From contig CM068588.1 in the NCBI GenBank assembly GCA_035048485.1, positions 23,396,324-23,460,323 on the forward strand: a DNA stretch of 64,000 bases, given 5' to 3'. This DNA comes from Pteria penguin. Its lineage: Eukaryota; Mollusca; Bivalvia; Pterioida; Pteriidae. Of the stretch, positions 24,865-37,930 are shown piece by piece. Both the position numbers and the translations under genes were made by a program. Below the pieces are notes generated by a model that worked only from the letters and a program-made list of their open reading frames with translations, was not told the DNA's origin and did no database searches. Positions within the stretch are counted from its first letter, which is position 1, and every line of letters starts with the position of its first letter.

Positions 24865-26095
24865 TATACTTCCTTTTAATTTTTTTGTTTGTTTGTTTTT
24901 GTTTTGTTTTGTTTTGTTTTTATTTTTGTTTTTTTTTTTTGACTAGATCAAGCTTCAGCTTATTTACATATCGATATTACTGTTCAAGTTTACATTCAAT
25001 TTGAATTCGAATTTACAGATAATGCAACAGAATATATATCATTTCGAAATTTCAGCTTACGAGATTTTATGTAAAAGGCGGAAACCGACTTAGTTTCTAT
25101 TCATTGGTTCAATGATGAGTTCTTGATCCTAAAGAAAAACAAATGTGTTTCAAAACTCATGAGTTTTGTTTTGTTTGTTTTTTCGATTCCAAAGACGATA
25201 CAGAAACTATATTTCGTCAAAAGTAACTGGAAATCAATAGTAGTTAACATAAAAAAAACTATTGAATGTAAATACCACTGAGATCTCGGTGAGTGTTGCC
25301 CTGGAAATAACCTTTAAATCTTCTAACAACCATCAAGTCTAGCCGGAATCCCACTCAGATATTCGTCTGCTGCATATAGGAGACTGTTTCCTCTGCCATC
25401 GACCACCGGGCGTCTCGATAAACAAACTCGATTTATACTTGATTTAGCATATAAGAATATAGGAATCTGTTGAACAGATCAAAGTCACCAGTTTCAGATA
25501 GATCGAAATATTATGAACGTGTTGATTCTTTAAAAGGCGCAGTACATGATTGTGCACGAAAAGCGCCAAATAAATTCTGATAGTACAAGAAAATAAAATC
25601 ATTTTATAGTATGTAATCTTAGGTACATTGTTTTAATCGATAAAAGCGTTTTCAAAAACTGTTCATTTTAGACAAGCTAGTACCTACAAAAATTGTTCCA
25701 TTGGATGGAATAAATTATAGGCAGTCATAAAGTAAATCGGATTTCATTTTCATATCACGAAACATTTTTTTCTACAGAAATCATTGAATGTTGTTATCTT
25801 ATCCTATCATTTTAGTATTGTTTGAGGGTCATATCTACCTTTATCATAATGATTTTGTGATTTATTATAGAAGGTAGTCTCAAATGTTTTTGTCTCCATT
25901 AAGGTTATTGTACTTTATTCCAAGTTCAGGACTCATATGAATATAATTAAATGTGATTATATGCATATGTGTGTATGTATACAGTGATGTGTGTATGTAT
26001 GTGTAAGTGTGTGTGAATGCATGCATATGTGCATGGATGCGTACATGTATGTGTATGTGTTAGTATATACACTTCATATGAATAATTGTTAATTT
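24865..26095. other. Downstream non-coding sequence
   Basis: Begins with a T-rich low-complexity run (TTTTG)n at 24,880-24,950. It probably includes the 3' UTR of the peptidase gene, but no polyadenylation signal can be chosen with confidence. No other gene is seen. Confidence 0.4.
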
Positions 26096-26099
26096 GTAG

Positions 26100-26325
<226 letters not shown>

Positions 26326-26995
26326 TACATGTAGACTATACACGTTTTTTTTTCATATTTGTACATATGTGAAGTAGCATGCTATGTATACATGGCAAAC
26401 CGACTTAATTATATCTTACAAATGGCTACATATGTACCTATGTATAACTGTTTATATACATAAATGTAATTCTGTACTGTATTTGAATACTGGTTTACCA
26501 TTACTTTTATACTTGTATCTACTAGTGATTGCATATTTACATGTTTCTACGTGTATTTGTATCTGTATAAATACTAATACTTTATTCACGTCGGCCTATC
26601 ATAAATGTATTTAAAATTTTGTACAAATGGAGAGACCTTTATATAAGCTATCTGCTTGCTGTTCAATCCATAAATTGATGCATATGTATATATCTTGTTA
26701 ATGTATATTTTTCACAATAAATACTGTTTAAATCAAATGATTACTTAAATATCACCTCGACTAAACAGAAAAAAATTCAAGGCGTTTAAATTACGATGCA
26801 AGTTACATATATCTATTGCAAAAATAATGATTATAATTCGGTACTTCTTCGTTTTTTACTCCAACTAAGAATATTTTTCATAAATACAAAATGAAATAGT
26901 CATATTTGTACTTCATTCTCAGAAATGACGTCATACTATATTTAAGAAAATAACATCACAAGCCTTTGCTCATTCTGTTTATATTCTTTTTAAAA

Positions 26996-27265
26996 ACCGC
27001 TGTGGCCTAGTGGTTAAGGCGCTCGGCTCGTGATCGAGAGGTCCCAGGTTTGACACCGGTGTACTGTTTTTCGGATGAGACAGTAAAATCTGAGGTCCCG
27101 TGTCACGGTTGGCATGGCACGTAAAGATCCCTCAATGCTTAGGGTGGGTCCGTTGCAAAGGTCTAAATTTGTATGCAATGCATCAGACAAATGCCGTCAC
27201 CATATACGTGAAATAATCATGGAGTGACGTAAAACAATATTTAATCAATCAATCAATCATATTCT
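26996..27265 (+). repeat. tRNA-derived SINE, well preserved
   Basis: The head resembles a tRNA gene: A box in TGGCCTAGTGGTTAAGGCGC, B box in CCCAGGTTTGACACCGG (one or two changes from GGTTCGAANCC). It is followed by a ~170-base body (AAAGATCCCTCAATGCTTAG, then GGGTGGGTCCGTTGCAAAGG) and an ATTTAATCAATCAATCAATCA-type tail (here AATC repeated). A related decayed body is at ~56,900-56,945. Confidence 0.85.
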
Positions 27266-27519
27266 TTTTCTGTATATATGTTTTATGTCTTACATTTATG
27301 TCTTATTTTTCTTTTCTTTTACACTCTATATTTAAAATGTGATGCTTTCAGTTTTAGAATTTGTACCCCAAAAACCCCAAATGTTTAAAATTATAATGCA
27401 TTATGTATAATAAATATTCATATAAATTCTACAATTTCATTGTATGGTTTTTGTTTTTGTTTTGGGTTTTTTTTTTCATCAGATATCAGATTATTATGAG
27501 GGCCCTGATTAATTAGAGG

Positions 27520-28000
27520 GTGTCCTTTTGTAATAACTCTGTCCGTCGTCTGTCCATTAGCAAAATAATTTAACATTGGCCATATCTAATACACTGTTAC
27601 AGTAGAGATTTCATATTTTGCATGTGTGTTTCTTATGACAAGACCTTTCCGTTGTTACCAAAATGTTTTATCATGCAACCTTGACAGTGACTTTTGACTT
27701 GCATTTGAAAAACTTTAACATTGGTCATAACTATTGAACCCTATGAAGTTGGGCTTTCATTATAGGCATGTGTGTTCCTTATGACAAAATCTTTCAGTTG
27801 GCACCAAAGTTTTGTTAAACATGTGGTCTTTACTTTGGTGTTTGACCTGCATTTGAAAAACTTTTTGAACATTTGAACCGTTAGAGGTATGACTTTCAAT
27901 GGTACCAAATCAAGGTCCAGGTCATTGTGACAGACATCTTGAGTTGCACTTCTGACTTTGTCAGCGTACAACTGAGGACATTACATGTATTTTTATGGTG
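27520..28000. repeat. Interspersed GACCTTG/AACTTTAACATTGG-type repeat
   Basis: Contains internally repeated phrases (GAAAAACTTTAACATTGG twice, TGTGT(G)TTCCTTATGACA twice, GCATTTGAAAAACTTT twice), giving an imperfect ~120-base period. No coding potential. The class is unknown. Confidence 0.4.
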
Positions 28001-28277
28001 ATTCCACGTAATTACTTAATTTTCTCTTTGTCTCCATTTAAGAAGGGAAGACATACACGACAATCAATATTTTTAAAAACGCTCTGTTCACAATTGATAA
28101 CTGTCAATAATTACTTTCAGACATCTCTTCCCAGCGAGTCAAAAAGCATTTTTTTTCTGTTTTGTGAATGATCTTTCAATAATACGCTTTCTTATTCAGA
28201 GAATGAAATTTCATGTGTCAAGATTATTATATTTCTTAAATATTAAATAAATGGCTATTGTATTTCAAACATTTACT

Positions 28278-28440
28278 CAATTGTGTCTGGAGACATCACC
28301 ATCTAGATAAGGAAAATTTACAAAAGGAAATCCAAAGTTGTCACGTTTTTCATATATGTTGGTATGAATATTATTGTTAACAATTTTAGTATATAAGTCC
28401 AATAAAGTTGTTGTTTCCTGGTCGGAAGTATTGGCTTTGT
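28278..28440 (-). pseudogene. Second, distinct Penelope-like RT fragment
   Basis: On the minus strand the frame reads YKANTSDQETTTLLDLYTKI, then HTNIYEKRDNFGFPFVNFPY, then LDGDVS and a stop. This parallels ELEVKETTE...SYLDIMLSF...YDKRDDFNF(A)ITNFPFI of the main family but is clearly diverged. It therefore represents another lineage with the same architecture. A tiny matching piece (GAGACATCACCAT) recurs at 28,903. Confidence 0.55.
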
Positions 28441-28926
28441 AGGAAATACGAAAGGCAAATTAACTTAGTGTAGATTTTAATAATCGTAAATAAACGTCAT
28501 CTAACTAGTATCGAAGAGATATTGTGTCTATTTCAAATAATTGATGCAAAAAAAATTGCATTGATATTTACTATGCTGAAATTAGTTTCTTATTAACAAC
28601 AGTGTTTATTTCATGTGCATGCGCGGCGGTCAAGACATATGCCCCTCTCTGCAGAATTATTTTCAAAAGAAAAATCTTTAGAAAATATAGAACACGTGCA
28701 TCAATATCTATCCATATACACTGGGAATATGTATTATCCAAAATTGATTGATACATACCCCGTATGTTTGAAACACCGCTGAGGAAAAGGCTCTTTGTGT
28801 ACACATAAACTTCCGTTTTCAAATCTAATGTGGTCAAAGCATAGTAATTCCTTTAATGTGAAACATCAGCGATTCTTTCATAAGCTGTAGATATTGGGCG
28901 TTAGAGACATCACCATGCTATGTAGG

Positions 28927-29062
28927 ATTTCCTGAACAACAGACAAGAACAAGTATTTCTAGACCCATCCAGTACAGATGTTCTATCTGGATTGCCACAG
29001 GGAACAATGCTTTGTCCTAAGGCTCCCCCTCACATTCATCAACGACCTCGCAGAAGTTACCA
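28927..29062 (+). pseudogene. LINE reverse transcriptase fragment, cut by Penelope-like insertion
   Basis: Reads FLNNRQEQVFLDPSSTDVLS, then GLPQGTML and, after a frameshift, LPLTFINDLAEVTN. This is the GxPQGxxLGPLLFxxFINDL block of CR1/Jockey-type LINE RTs. It ends abruptly where the Penelope-like 3' end begins, with no downstream YADD segment on the far side. Confidence 0.65.
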
Positions 29063-30569
29063 ATGTAAAGATGACGGATAAATCCAAACAATAAGTCTAA
29101 AAATCATGAAACCAGAGGATATACAAAATCAGTTAAAAAGAAAAACAAGTGGAAAATAACAAGATATGTCTACTTGAAGAGCACATGTAAACCCCTGTGA
29201 TGGAGGGAGATCAGGTGCCCGGGGAGAGTGAGCATCTCCTGCTTGCTAGCAACACCCGTCACATATATCCAGTAATAAGAGTCAAATCGTGTAAATTGCA
29301 TATGTATTTATATATGGAGAAGTCAAAGTAGGTAACCTTCTAGTATAGAAGGTGTCAAATCTGTGTAAAATGATCGGAATCGGTCTCAGTCCAGAATATC
29401 ATTTAAAAGTCTGGATAACGAGATATCATATGAAATAATAAGAGTCTCGTAACGACCGTAGAACTTCCTCAGTGACGTTGCTAGTCTAGAAAATATATAA
29501 CCCTGGTTGAGCAGCTTAACGGAAAGTCGCCTAGCCATCAGAACAAAGTCATTTTAATTTGAACATGCTCTGGTATAACGTATTAACTGAGATATGAATA
29601 CGCAGTATGCGGGCGATGATGGAATGTTGCTACTTATTAAAGGAAAGTTTGTGATAGCGAAATTGAAATCGTCACGTTTGTCATAGAGTAAGGTGTTCAA
29701 TTGACCATTAATGTCGAAAGACAACATAATATCTAAATACGAAGTAGAATTACCACTTTCTGTGGTTTCTTTGACCTCCAGTTCACTTGGATAGATGATG
29801 CTAAGGTACTCCGCGAATGAAGGATTATTAATTGAAAGCAAGTCATCTATATATCTGTAAGTAAAATTGAAGCCAAGAGCCAATTGGTTTTTTCCCTTGC
29901 AAAAGCAAAGACTGAATGAATTCAGCTTCGTATGAGTGGAAGGAATATGTCTGCCAGAAGTGGAGCACAGTTAGTGCCCATTGGAATGCCGACAATTTGT
30001 TGAGAAACCTTTCCTCCAAACACCACAAAAATGTTATCGATAAGAAAGTTCAGAATCTGGATGACATCTGTTTCAGTGTATTTATTTTTGGAATCAGAAT
30101 TTTCCCTAACAAAGTAAGTTTTATCATGGCCTATAACTATATATTTGAATTTGCGGCTTCCGTTTTTACTAATAAATGCATTTTGAATAATTTCCGCTAA
30201 TCTGTATTTTAATTTCTGATGAGGGATCGTTGTGTAAAGAGTCGAAAATTCAAAAGACTTGATGGAGTGAATTTAAGTAAAACGTTTTGATTTTAGATGT
30301 TCTAACAACTCTTTTGAGTTTTTAAGGATCTACATTTGATTAATTCCACTTCTGAAATATACTGTTTCGCAATATCTATGAAGGCCAAATTTAGTTTGTG
30401 AGAATATTTTTGTGAGTAGCAACGATACAGATTTTGTGGAACACTTCGAGGAACCAGCGATAAAGCGTTGTTTGTAAGGATTTTTGTGCATTTTTGGAAT
30501 GCAGTACAAATATGGAAGTTTTAGATTTAATTTATTTGTGTCAATACCAAACGTATTGAGGACAGAGAG
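29063..30569 (-). mobile_element. Penelope-like retroelement copy E
   Basis: A minus-strand copy from the shared 3' terminus (29,063) to about 30,569. The sense translation in pieces shows YLYCIPKMHK, then a DFSTLYT-like motif (FSTLYTTIPHQKLKYRLAEI), then VGIPMGTNCAP, YRYIDDLL and SYLDIMLSFDINGQLN. Frameshifts lie near 29,895 and 30,330. Its 5' end abuts the LINE that begins at 30,575. Confidence 0.75.
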
Positions 30570-30574
30570 TCTAT

Positions 30575-31332
30575 AGAGCTACTTCAAATATTGTTAAATC
30601 GTTTTATTACAAGAAAAGGAAATCAGATGTTAGTTTTAATTTGAAACATGTTACCAAGGATTTTGTTCTGAAAGAACTGTGTAATTAAATATTAGTAAGA
30701 GCATGGGCCTTGATGGCATTCCTGCAAGGTTTCTTAAGGATGCAGCCACAATTCTGAAACTTCCTATTACTTTTTTGATTAATTTATCTATTTCTGAAGG
30801 CATAGTTCCTGATGATCTGGAGATGGCTAAAGTTAAGCCCCTTTTTAAGAAAAATGACAGACTTAAGCCTGAACATTATAGGCCTGTCAGTATTTTAAAT
30901 AATTATTACAGTTTCCAAAATCTTAGAGAAAGCAGTATATAAGCAACTTGAAAAGCTCTTGTTCTCTAATAACATTTTATTTGAGTTCCAGTCAGGTTTT
31001 AGAAGTTCCTACTCCACAGATTCTTGTCTTATTCATTTAATGAACTATATTAAAACCCAAACAGCAAAAACTCTTTTTACAGGCATGGTCCTATTAGAGT
31101 TACAAAAAGCATTCGACACAGTTGATCATACTATTTTGTGTAAAAAAAATTGAAAGTTATTGGAGTAAGATCATCAGGATGGATTGAGCCATACCTAACA
31201 AAGAGAAAACAGATTGTAAGTGCTAATGAGACCACCTCTTAAGTGTGTAATATTACATGTGGCGTTCCTCAGGGCAGTTTATTTGGTCCTTTATTGTTTC
31301 TAATTTATGTTAATGATATTCAAACAAGCATT
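30575..31332 (+). pseudogene. CR1/Jockey-type LINE reverse transcriptase, 5' part
   Basis: Reads GLDGIPARFLKDAA, then SEGIVPDDLEMAKVKPLFKK, then LKPEHYRPVSILN, then FEFQSGFRSSYSTDSCLIHL, then LQKAFDTVDHTIL, then [20 protein letters not shown]. These are successive RT domain blocks of a LINE in normal order. A stop and frameshifts (for example at 30,905 and 31,150) show decay. The reading stops at ~31,332, where a Penelope-like copy has inserted, and resumes at 32,326. The endonuclease half is missing upstream. Confidence 0.75.
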
Positions 31333-32325
31333 GATGTTGAACTTTCTTATCGATAACATTTTTGTGGTGTTTGGAGGTAAGGTTTTTCAACAAATTGTCG
31401 GCATTCCAATGGGCACTAACTGTGCTCCGCTTCTGGCTGACATATTCCTTTACTCATACGAAGCTGAATTCATTCAGTTTTTGCTTTCGCAAGGAAAAAA
31501 AATTGGCTCTTGGCTTCAATTTTACTTACAGATAGATAGATGACTTGCTTACAATTAATAATCCTTCATTCGCGGATTACCTTAGCATCATCTATCCAAG
31601 AGAACTGGAGGTCAAAGAAACCACAGAAAGTAGTAATTCTACTTCGTATTTAGATATTATGTTGTCTTTCGACATTAATGGTCAATTGAACACCTCACTC
31701 TATGACAAACGTGACGATTTCAATTTCGCTATCACAAACTTTCCTTTCATAAGTTGCAACATTCCATCATCGCCCGCATACGGCGTATTCATATCTCAGT
31801 TAATACGTTATTCCAGAGCATGTTCAAATTACAGTGGCTTTGTTCTGAGGGCTAGGCGACTTTCAGTTAAGCTGCTCAACCAGGGTTATATAATTATGTA
31901 CTAGACTAGCAACGTCACTGAGGAAATTCTACGGTCGTTACGAGACTCTTATTACTCCATATGATATCTCGTTATCCAGACTTTTAAATGATATTCTGGA
32001 CTGAGACCGATTCCGATCATTTTACAGATTTGACACCTTCTATACTAGAAGGTTACCTACTTCGACTTCTCCATATATAAATACATATGGAATTTACACG
32101 ATCTGACTCTTTCTACTGGGTATATGTAACGGGTGTTGCTAGCAAGCAGGAGATGCTCACTCTCCCCGGGCACCTGATCTCATTCCATCACTGGGGTTCA
32201 CATATGCTCTTCAAGTAGACATATTTTGTTATTTTCCATTTGTTTTTCATTTTCACTGATTTTGTATGTCCTCTGGTTTTATGACTTTTGGACTTGTGCT
32301 TTGGATTTATCCATCATCTTTACAT
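31333..32325 (+). mobile_element. Penelope-like retroelement copy F nested in the LINE
   Basis: A plus-strand copy beginning [17 protein letters not shown] and ending at the common terminus CATCTTTACAT. VGIPMGTNCAP and SYLDIMLSF are intact. One base change in the YIDD region gives a frameshift and stop near 31,500-31,545. On both sides lies LINE coding sequence that would read [10 protein letters not shown]...CKVLIYSDNTAI, so the insertion split the RT just before its YADD-equivalent. Only a few bases (CATTGA) could be a target duplication. Confidence 0.8.
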
Positions 32326-32896
32326 TGACAATGATTGTAAAGTTTTAATATATTCAGACAATACAGCAATTTTATTTTCCCATAAGGATCCTAAAGGTAT
32401 CACTGAAAAATTATATAGTATGTTAGAATTGTGCCACGAGTGGCTAATAGACAACAAACTGTCTATACATATGGGTAAGACTGAAAGCATATTGTTTGGA
32501 CCTAGACAGAAATTGCGGACACTACTGCCAGGTGACTTCTCCATATCTTGTAATGGTATTATTATTGAATCCAAAAATTGCGTAAAATACCTGGGTATTA
32601 TAATTGATCAATTTTTACTGGTCATTTTATTGTAAATTCCATTATTAAAAAAGCTAATCAAAGACTCAAATTTTAATATAGATATAAGCAATGTCTAAAC
32701 TTCCAATCTAGGACAACATTATGTTTTTCTCTAATAAAGTGTCATTTTGACTATGCATGTGCAAGCTGGTATGAAGGCACATCTAAACAAATGAAAAAGA
32801 AACTAAGTGGTTAAAAACAAAATTGTAAGATTTATACTACAAATGGATCCAAGAGAAAGTGTAACACATAATGAATTTGAAAAACTAGGATTTTGA
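32326..32896 (+). pseudogene. LINE reverse transcriptase, 3' part
   Basis: Resumes with DCKVLIYSDNTAILFSHKDP (YADD box changed to YSDN), then LELCHEWLIDNKLSIHMGKT and ESILFGPRQKL, then NCVKYLGIIID, then frameshifted CHFDYACASWYEGTSKQMKK. These are the normal C-terminal RT and thumb segments. The catalytic Asp pair is broken. It is interrupted again at ~32,896. Confidence 0.72.
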
Positions 32897-33535
32897 AAGG
32901 GACATAGTCCGAGATCGGAAAATTTTAGCATGAAAAGGATAAATTACGACACTATCTTATTTTTCCTGTATTATATAAATTATAAACTTTGTGTTAATTG
33001 CAAAATTTAAAACTAAAATCCCTCAATGATTTCGTAGAATAAAGGTAATTAAATTCAGTTCGTATCAATTCCCCAAATAAGGCGATGCTCCGCCCATAAT
33101 CATGCGCGTGCACGGATATTCACTGTAGTAAACAACAAAAATGGTTCACATGGAGGAATACGAGCACGAGAAAAGCAAAAGTGTGGTAGAAAATAACTAT
33201 ACACACTCTGAAAGGCCAAGAAAAGAAAAGTGGAACAAATGTTAGAATCGGGTAAAGTTCGAGATTCATTGTCACGTGATTTCCTCTGACCGATCTCATC
33301 AATATTATGTTGCAAATTTAAAACGGGCATATCTCGTTAACGACATCGACTTTGGTAACGATACTTTTTACACACCTTAGATAATATATTAGCAATCCAT
33401 TGCCGTTAAAGAAATCCGTTTACATTTTTATACTTTTACCGACTTCAATCGCACCATTCCTTTTTAAATATTGTCAATAGAGTGAAACAATTGAGACCTA
33501 GTCATGTTTTTAACATTTCAACAGTTGCCCTTATT
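32897..33535. mobile_element. Unclassified insertion within the LINE
   Basis: About 640 bases with no LINE similarity separate the thumb segment from the LINE C-terminus (which resumes near 33,560 as NTRSS and MDWNSLPECIKS). The left edge reads AAAGGGACATAGTCCGAGAT. No clear inverted ends or target duplication was found, so the boundaries are approximate. Confidence 0.45.
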
Positions 33536-34520
33536 ATATGCATATGAGATTAGTCAAAAATGAAAAAAAAAATATTAATACAAGATCTAGTCCTGAGAAT
33601 TTTTAATACCAGCGATAAAATTAGGTTGTGAATCAAACAGTCTTTTTTCTATTGTAGTATAATGGATTGGAACTCACTGCCAGAATGTATCAAAAGTTGA
33701 TCAAACAAATATAAATTTAAATCTGAAGTTAAAAATTTTTGATGGATAAGTTTAAAGAAATAGTTACAAATGAATTTGTATTTTATTGAACTCTTATTAC
33801 TTATTTATTCATTTTTTCTTTTTAACTCTCTATATAATATTTTAACTATATTTATAATTTCTTTAATGTATTGTATAAATTTACTACTGATATTATTAAT
33901 AACCTTTTATACACATTTTCCAATTGATTATAATTATTTAATTTATTAGTTTGTGAAAGATTATATGATCTGTGATAATTAATAAGTATTTTATAAATTT
34001 ACTACTGACATTATTTATATTGATATATATTATAAATTTACAACTGGCATTATTATTTATTACTTTTTACACATATTTTTCAATTGATTATAATAGTTTA
34101 ATTTACTAATTTGTGATAAATTATATGATCTGGTATAATTAAAAAGTGTTTTATAGATTGATAGATTTCCATATGGATTTAAATTGTAAATTTTAAGGTA
34201 GTTTATAATTATCAATTATGATTATTATTATTAATTTTATGTGATATTTAACTATTAAAAGAGACAATTGAAATTGTAACCCATATATAAGATAACTGAT
34301 TTTTATTTATTTATATATTTAAGTTGGCCAATTTGGTCTCATTATGGTAAGGACCCCACTGGAAATAAGTCCTCTGACTTTTGTGGGCTATCCTAAGATT
34401 CTAGGCTGCAGGGTAAACTGATAATATACATGTATCTACACTCCGTCCATAGAATTACTGAATCAGTCTAATGATCAATTTAAATTTTTAAAATAAATAA
34501 ATAAATATATATATATATAT
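33536..34520 (+). mobile_element. LINE C-terminus and 3' UTR with A/T tail
   Basis: Contains the typical LINE C-terminal phrase MDWNSLPECIKS followed by KFKSEVKNFLMDK, then an AT-rich UTR. It ends with GGCCAATTTGGTCTCATTAT, a GACCCCACTGGAAATAAGTC block and an AAATAAATAAATA tail that passes into (AT)n at 34,505. This is a plausible 3' end of the LINE started at 30,575. Confidence 0.6.
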
Positions 34521-36722
34521 AATATATAGATATATATATTTAATATATATATATATTCTATATATATATATATCTATATATATATATATATACATAATTA
34601 TTAACTATATAGTCATTCTATATACAAATACTTAAATTAATTTAATTTTCTTTTACACCTATATCATTCTAAACATGCTGGTTTCTTTTTATATATTGTT
34701 ATATTTAATTATTTTAACTATACTCAGTAACTTACCATCTATATCATACATATTGCTATTTTTATATTATTTGTGAATACCTGTACTTGTCTCAATGTGA
34801 TACTGTCTTATTTATGCCTTTTATCTTGAATAAATATTATTAATTATTATCATTTTATTATTATTATTAGACTTGTATTAAGTCACGTTATCGAAATGAA
34901 ATATAAGAAGGATAACTCTTACGTCTATTATTAGTATCCTGGGTCTCGTTTTTAACGGGTAGCATCAGTATATAAGGCTATAAACAGGGTCTTAAACTAT
35001 ACATCCTTGCTATAAATAGTAATAGTTATTCCTTTTCAACGGGTAGCGCTAGTGTTGCAGACTTCAAATTTCCCATCCACCCACCACATTTATTTAGATA
35101 TTTCATGATAAATTGTCAATTGTCACGTATGGCAAAACCTGCTTATGTAAAACTTTGCTGTAGTATATCTAGGCAAGTTAAATCAACATTTTCCTGGTTT
35201 AGGTACTTGTTCTCTTTTGCTCGTTGTTGTTTTTGTTTATTTTTCAGTTTCTGCTATGATGGGACTTCGGAACTCCACAAGTGTAAACACTAACCCAACT
35301 CAAGCGTCATGGCTTACCCTTCCGTGCGTATACTTGTTGACTTATCGTGGCATAAGTTTGTCTAAAGTCCGCCGCACATTCTGTTATCTTCCAGTTTCTG
35401 TGGCCAATACTTGGGCTTCACACATATATATTGTGTTCGTATGTGTGTTTTATCTGTTTGAATTTACTACATCATACTGTGCAGAGTCGATGTAGTCTGT
35501 GCTATTAAATGTCAAATCATCAAAGTGCTAGTTGACTTTGTGACTTATAATTTGTGTATTGGAAATGTGATTAATTTTATGTTAATCAAAGCCATGACAG
35601 AAACTTCCAATAAATGTGTTGTTCACTCATTTCTAAGTAGATAAATATGCTGTGTTGTTTTACACCTAGAAAAAGTCCAATTACCGTTGATATCAAGCGG
35701 TCTAGGGAATTGTTAGAAAAATCGGCTTCTGACAACTGTTTGGCTTCAAACTGATAATCTGTCCCGAATCCTAGTCAATAAGTGTCATAATCGTGTAGTG
35801 ATGTTAAACAAGAATCAATCAATCTAGAGTATATGTCATTTTCCACTTTCCATTGTAATATCTATGAATTTGTTTTTCATTAACACTTTGCATTCGCTTC
35901 ATTCACAAATTATCAAATATTCTGAAAGATGACGTATACCTGCCCATATGCATAATGATAATTTTTCAAAAAAGATAATTTTGAAACAGCACTCGTTGCC
36001 CCAAAAGTCTGGTAACCAACTTAAAGTGCAACAGTGTCACCGGTCCTGATTTTTCTTTTCGGTGGGAGTAAACTGTCAATGTTTGTATCTAAGTATGATC
36101 TGTCATTTTAGAAATCCCAATAAAGTTTGAATAAAGCACCTTAAATTATCTGTAAAAGTATGTTCAAACTCGACGTAAATCGAACTTGTTTTGTAGTAGT
36201 AACCAAATTTATATTGACTGAATTGTACTTATTTTCTCGGGATTCATATCAAGCGGGGTAAGTGCTGTTATTTGTATTTAAAATTGATGATTTCGCTGAT
36301 ATTTTAAAATGTTCGTGAAGACATTATGAAGGACAACTACAGATCACGCTAATTCATGAATATCAGTGCTAATACAATGTATATCTAAACCCTAGCTTAT
36401 CATCAACATTTTGGGTGAAAATTAGGGTGCGTACAAATACAGTAATTAATTGTGCAAAGACGACATAAGGGTGTCAAGGAATTTTAATCATAAAGGACTT
36501 TTGGATAGATGGACTTCCATAGAAAGTTGTATTTCAATGTTATACACAAAATAAAGTCATTGAAAAATGACCCCGTGAGGAATGAAAATTTAACGGCTTC
36601 CGTCAATTTTCAACAACTTCTGGGCCAAATTTGGCATTGAAAACTGACCAACTGGTGAGTTTTTTACATTGAAAACTGATCCGCGAGACAGTTTTCAAGG
36701 CGGTCACTTTTTAATGTTGCAC
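34521..36722. other. AT-rich non-coding stretch
   Basis: Holds AT-palindromic low-complexity DNA to ~34,600 and a SINE-like tail at 35,785-35,826 (GTAGTGATGTTAAACAAGAA, then TCAATCAATC). Otherwise no exon or element is recognised. A GGTAGC(A/G)(T/C)(C/T)AG phrase preceded by AACGG occurs twice (34,958 and 35,040). Confidence 0.45.
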
Positions 36723-36723
36723 T

Positions 36724-36939
36724 GGCGCCATAAATTGAGAAAATACCTTTAAGTCAATTATTTCATTTTAATTTATTCTATTATCAAACGTTCAAATAGA
36801 CAGTCATGCAGAATGGTTTAATTCTATTTATCGATAGAATTAAACTCAGAAAAATCAAGATCACAGCTATTAATTCATTGTTGAACAGATGAATCTGAAA
36901 TTGTGACTTTCAAAAGTATTTTCTCAGTTTATGGCGCTG
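36724..36939. mobile_element. MITE-like inverted-repeat element
   Basis: Left GCGCCATAAATTGAGAAAAT is mirrored at the right by ATTTTCTCAGTTTATGGCGC (one difference). The ~165-base centre contains a smaller palindrome (TTTAATTCTATTTATCGATA, then GAATTAAA). No ORF. Target duplication not evident. Confidence 0.6.
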
Positions 36940-37429
36940 AACCCCGTTCGGACTGTTTGTTGATTATTTTGGACGGATAACTTTTAGGCTGCAAAGATAC
37001 ACATTTATGATTATATATTATATGAAAATCGTATTTGTATAAAATGAAACAGCTTAACTAGTCTTTGACTATAATCAATAGTGCATTCAGTTTCGGAAAA
37101 GCTGCCGGGATAGATGTTGCCTGAAGCTACGACCTAATGAAACCAATATTTCAAGACTGATATGAAATGTCCATTTTTATATGACTTTAAACAATCAAGT
37201 ACATTTGTTGTCAGCGACCAAATATAGATTACAATGATTGCTCTGTGTGACATTATCCAAAGCGAAAATGTCCTTTTTGCAATAGTTTGTTGACAAGCGA
37301 AAAACACACAAATTGTATAACCAAGAAATTGATTTGATAGAGAAAATCATACTCGAGAGCAATATCTTTGACACCACTAAATATTTTGAAGATAAGGTGC
37401 ATTAAGAAGCACAAATTTTATGACGGGCC

Positions 37430-37930
37430 TTGTCCAAACCTCTTTCAGAGGAGACATGGTCCTGAACCTCGTCCCCTCTGACTGTTAGTCGGGACTCCTA
37501 CAGATCTAGGGTCTTAGCTCGCTTTCAGACTGGCAGAGCACGGTTTATTATGTTAATGTCGCATATATTTTTATACCATTATGTGTTTTACAATACCTTA
37601 CGTGTTTATATTTTTATGACCTCTCAATATGCGATACCTGTTGACCCTTGTTCTTTACATGGAGGATTATTTATAAATTTTTAAATGTACGTCTTTTGAT
37701 TGTTCTGCTGTTACGGTGATTGGGAAGGTGGGCCCGTAAACCGGTTAACCACACCATTTGTTTGGCTTTTGTCAAATTAAATGACTGTCCTAAGTCGGTA
37801 TCGTAATTGCACTACAATCAAATATTTTTGTAATGTGTTAAATGTTCTATTATATTATTTATATTCATGTATTGTATGGCTCCATGGTGACTTCTGCCAC
37901 ATAACTGAGCCGGTAACTCCTCTTTTTTCT
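37430..37930 (-). repeat. Dispersed repeat R1, longest inverted copy
   Basis: The reverse complement joins segments seen separately elsewhere: 37,728-37,930 matches 3,575-3,775, and 37,440-37,500 matches 1,330-1,385. It therefore gives the order and spacing of R1 and shows that the sequence at 61-120 plus 1,072-1,500 is one copy split by a Penelope-like insertion. Confidence 0.65.

Noticed and set aside
26996..27070. Possible functional tRNA gene
   Set aside because: The head is tRNA-like but the B box is altered and a SINE body with an AATC tail follows, so it is a SINE.
35105..35495. Overlapping ORFs with Cys/Phe-rich composition
   Set aside because: No motif, no splice support and two frames of equal quality; treated as noise.
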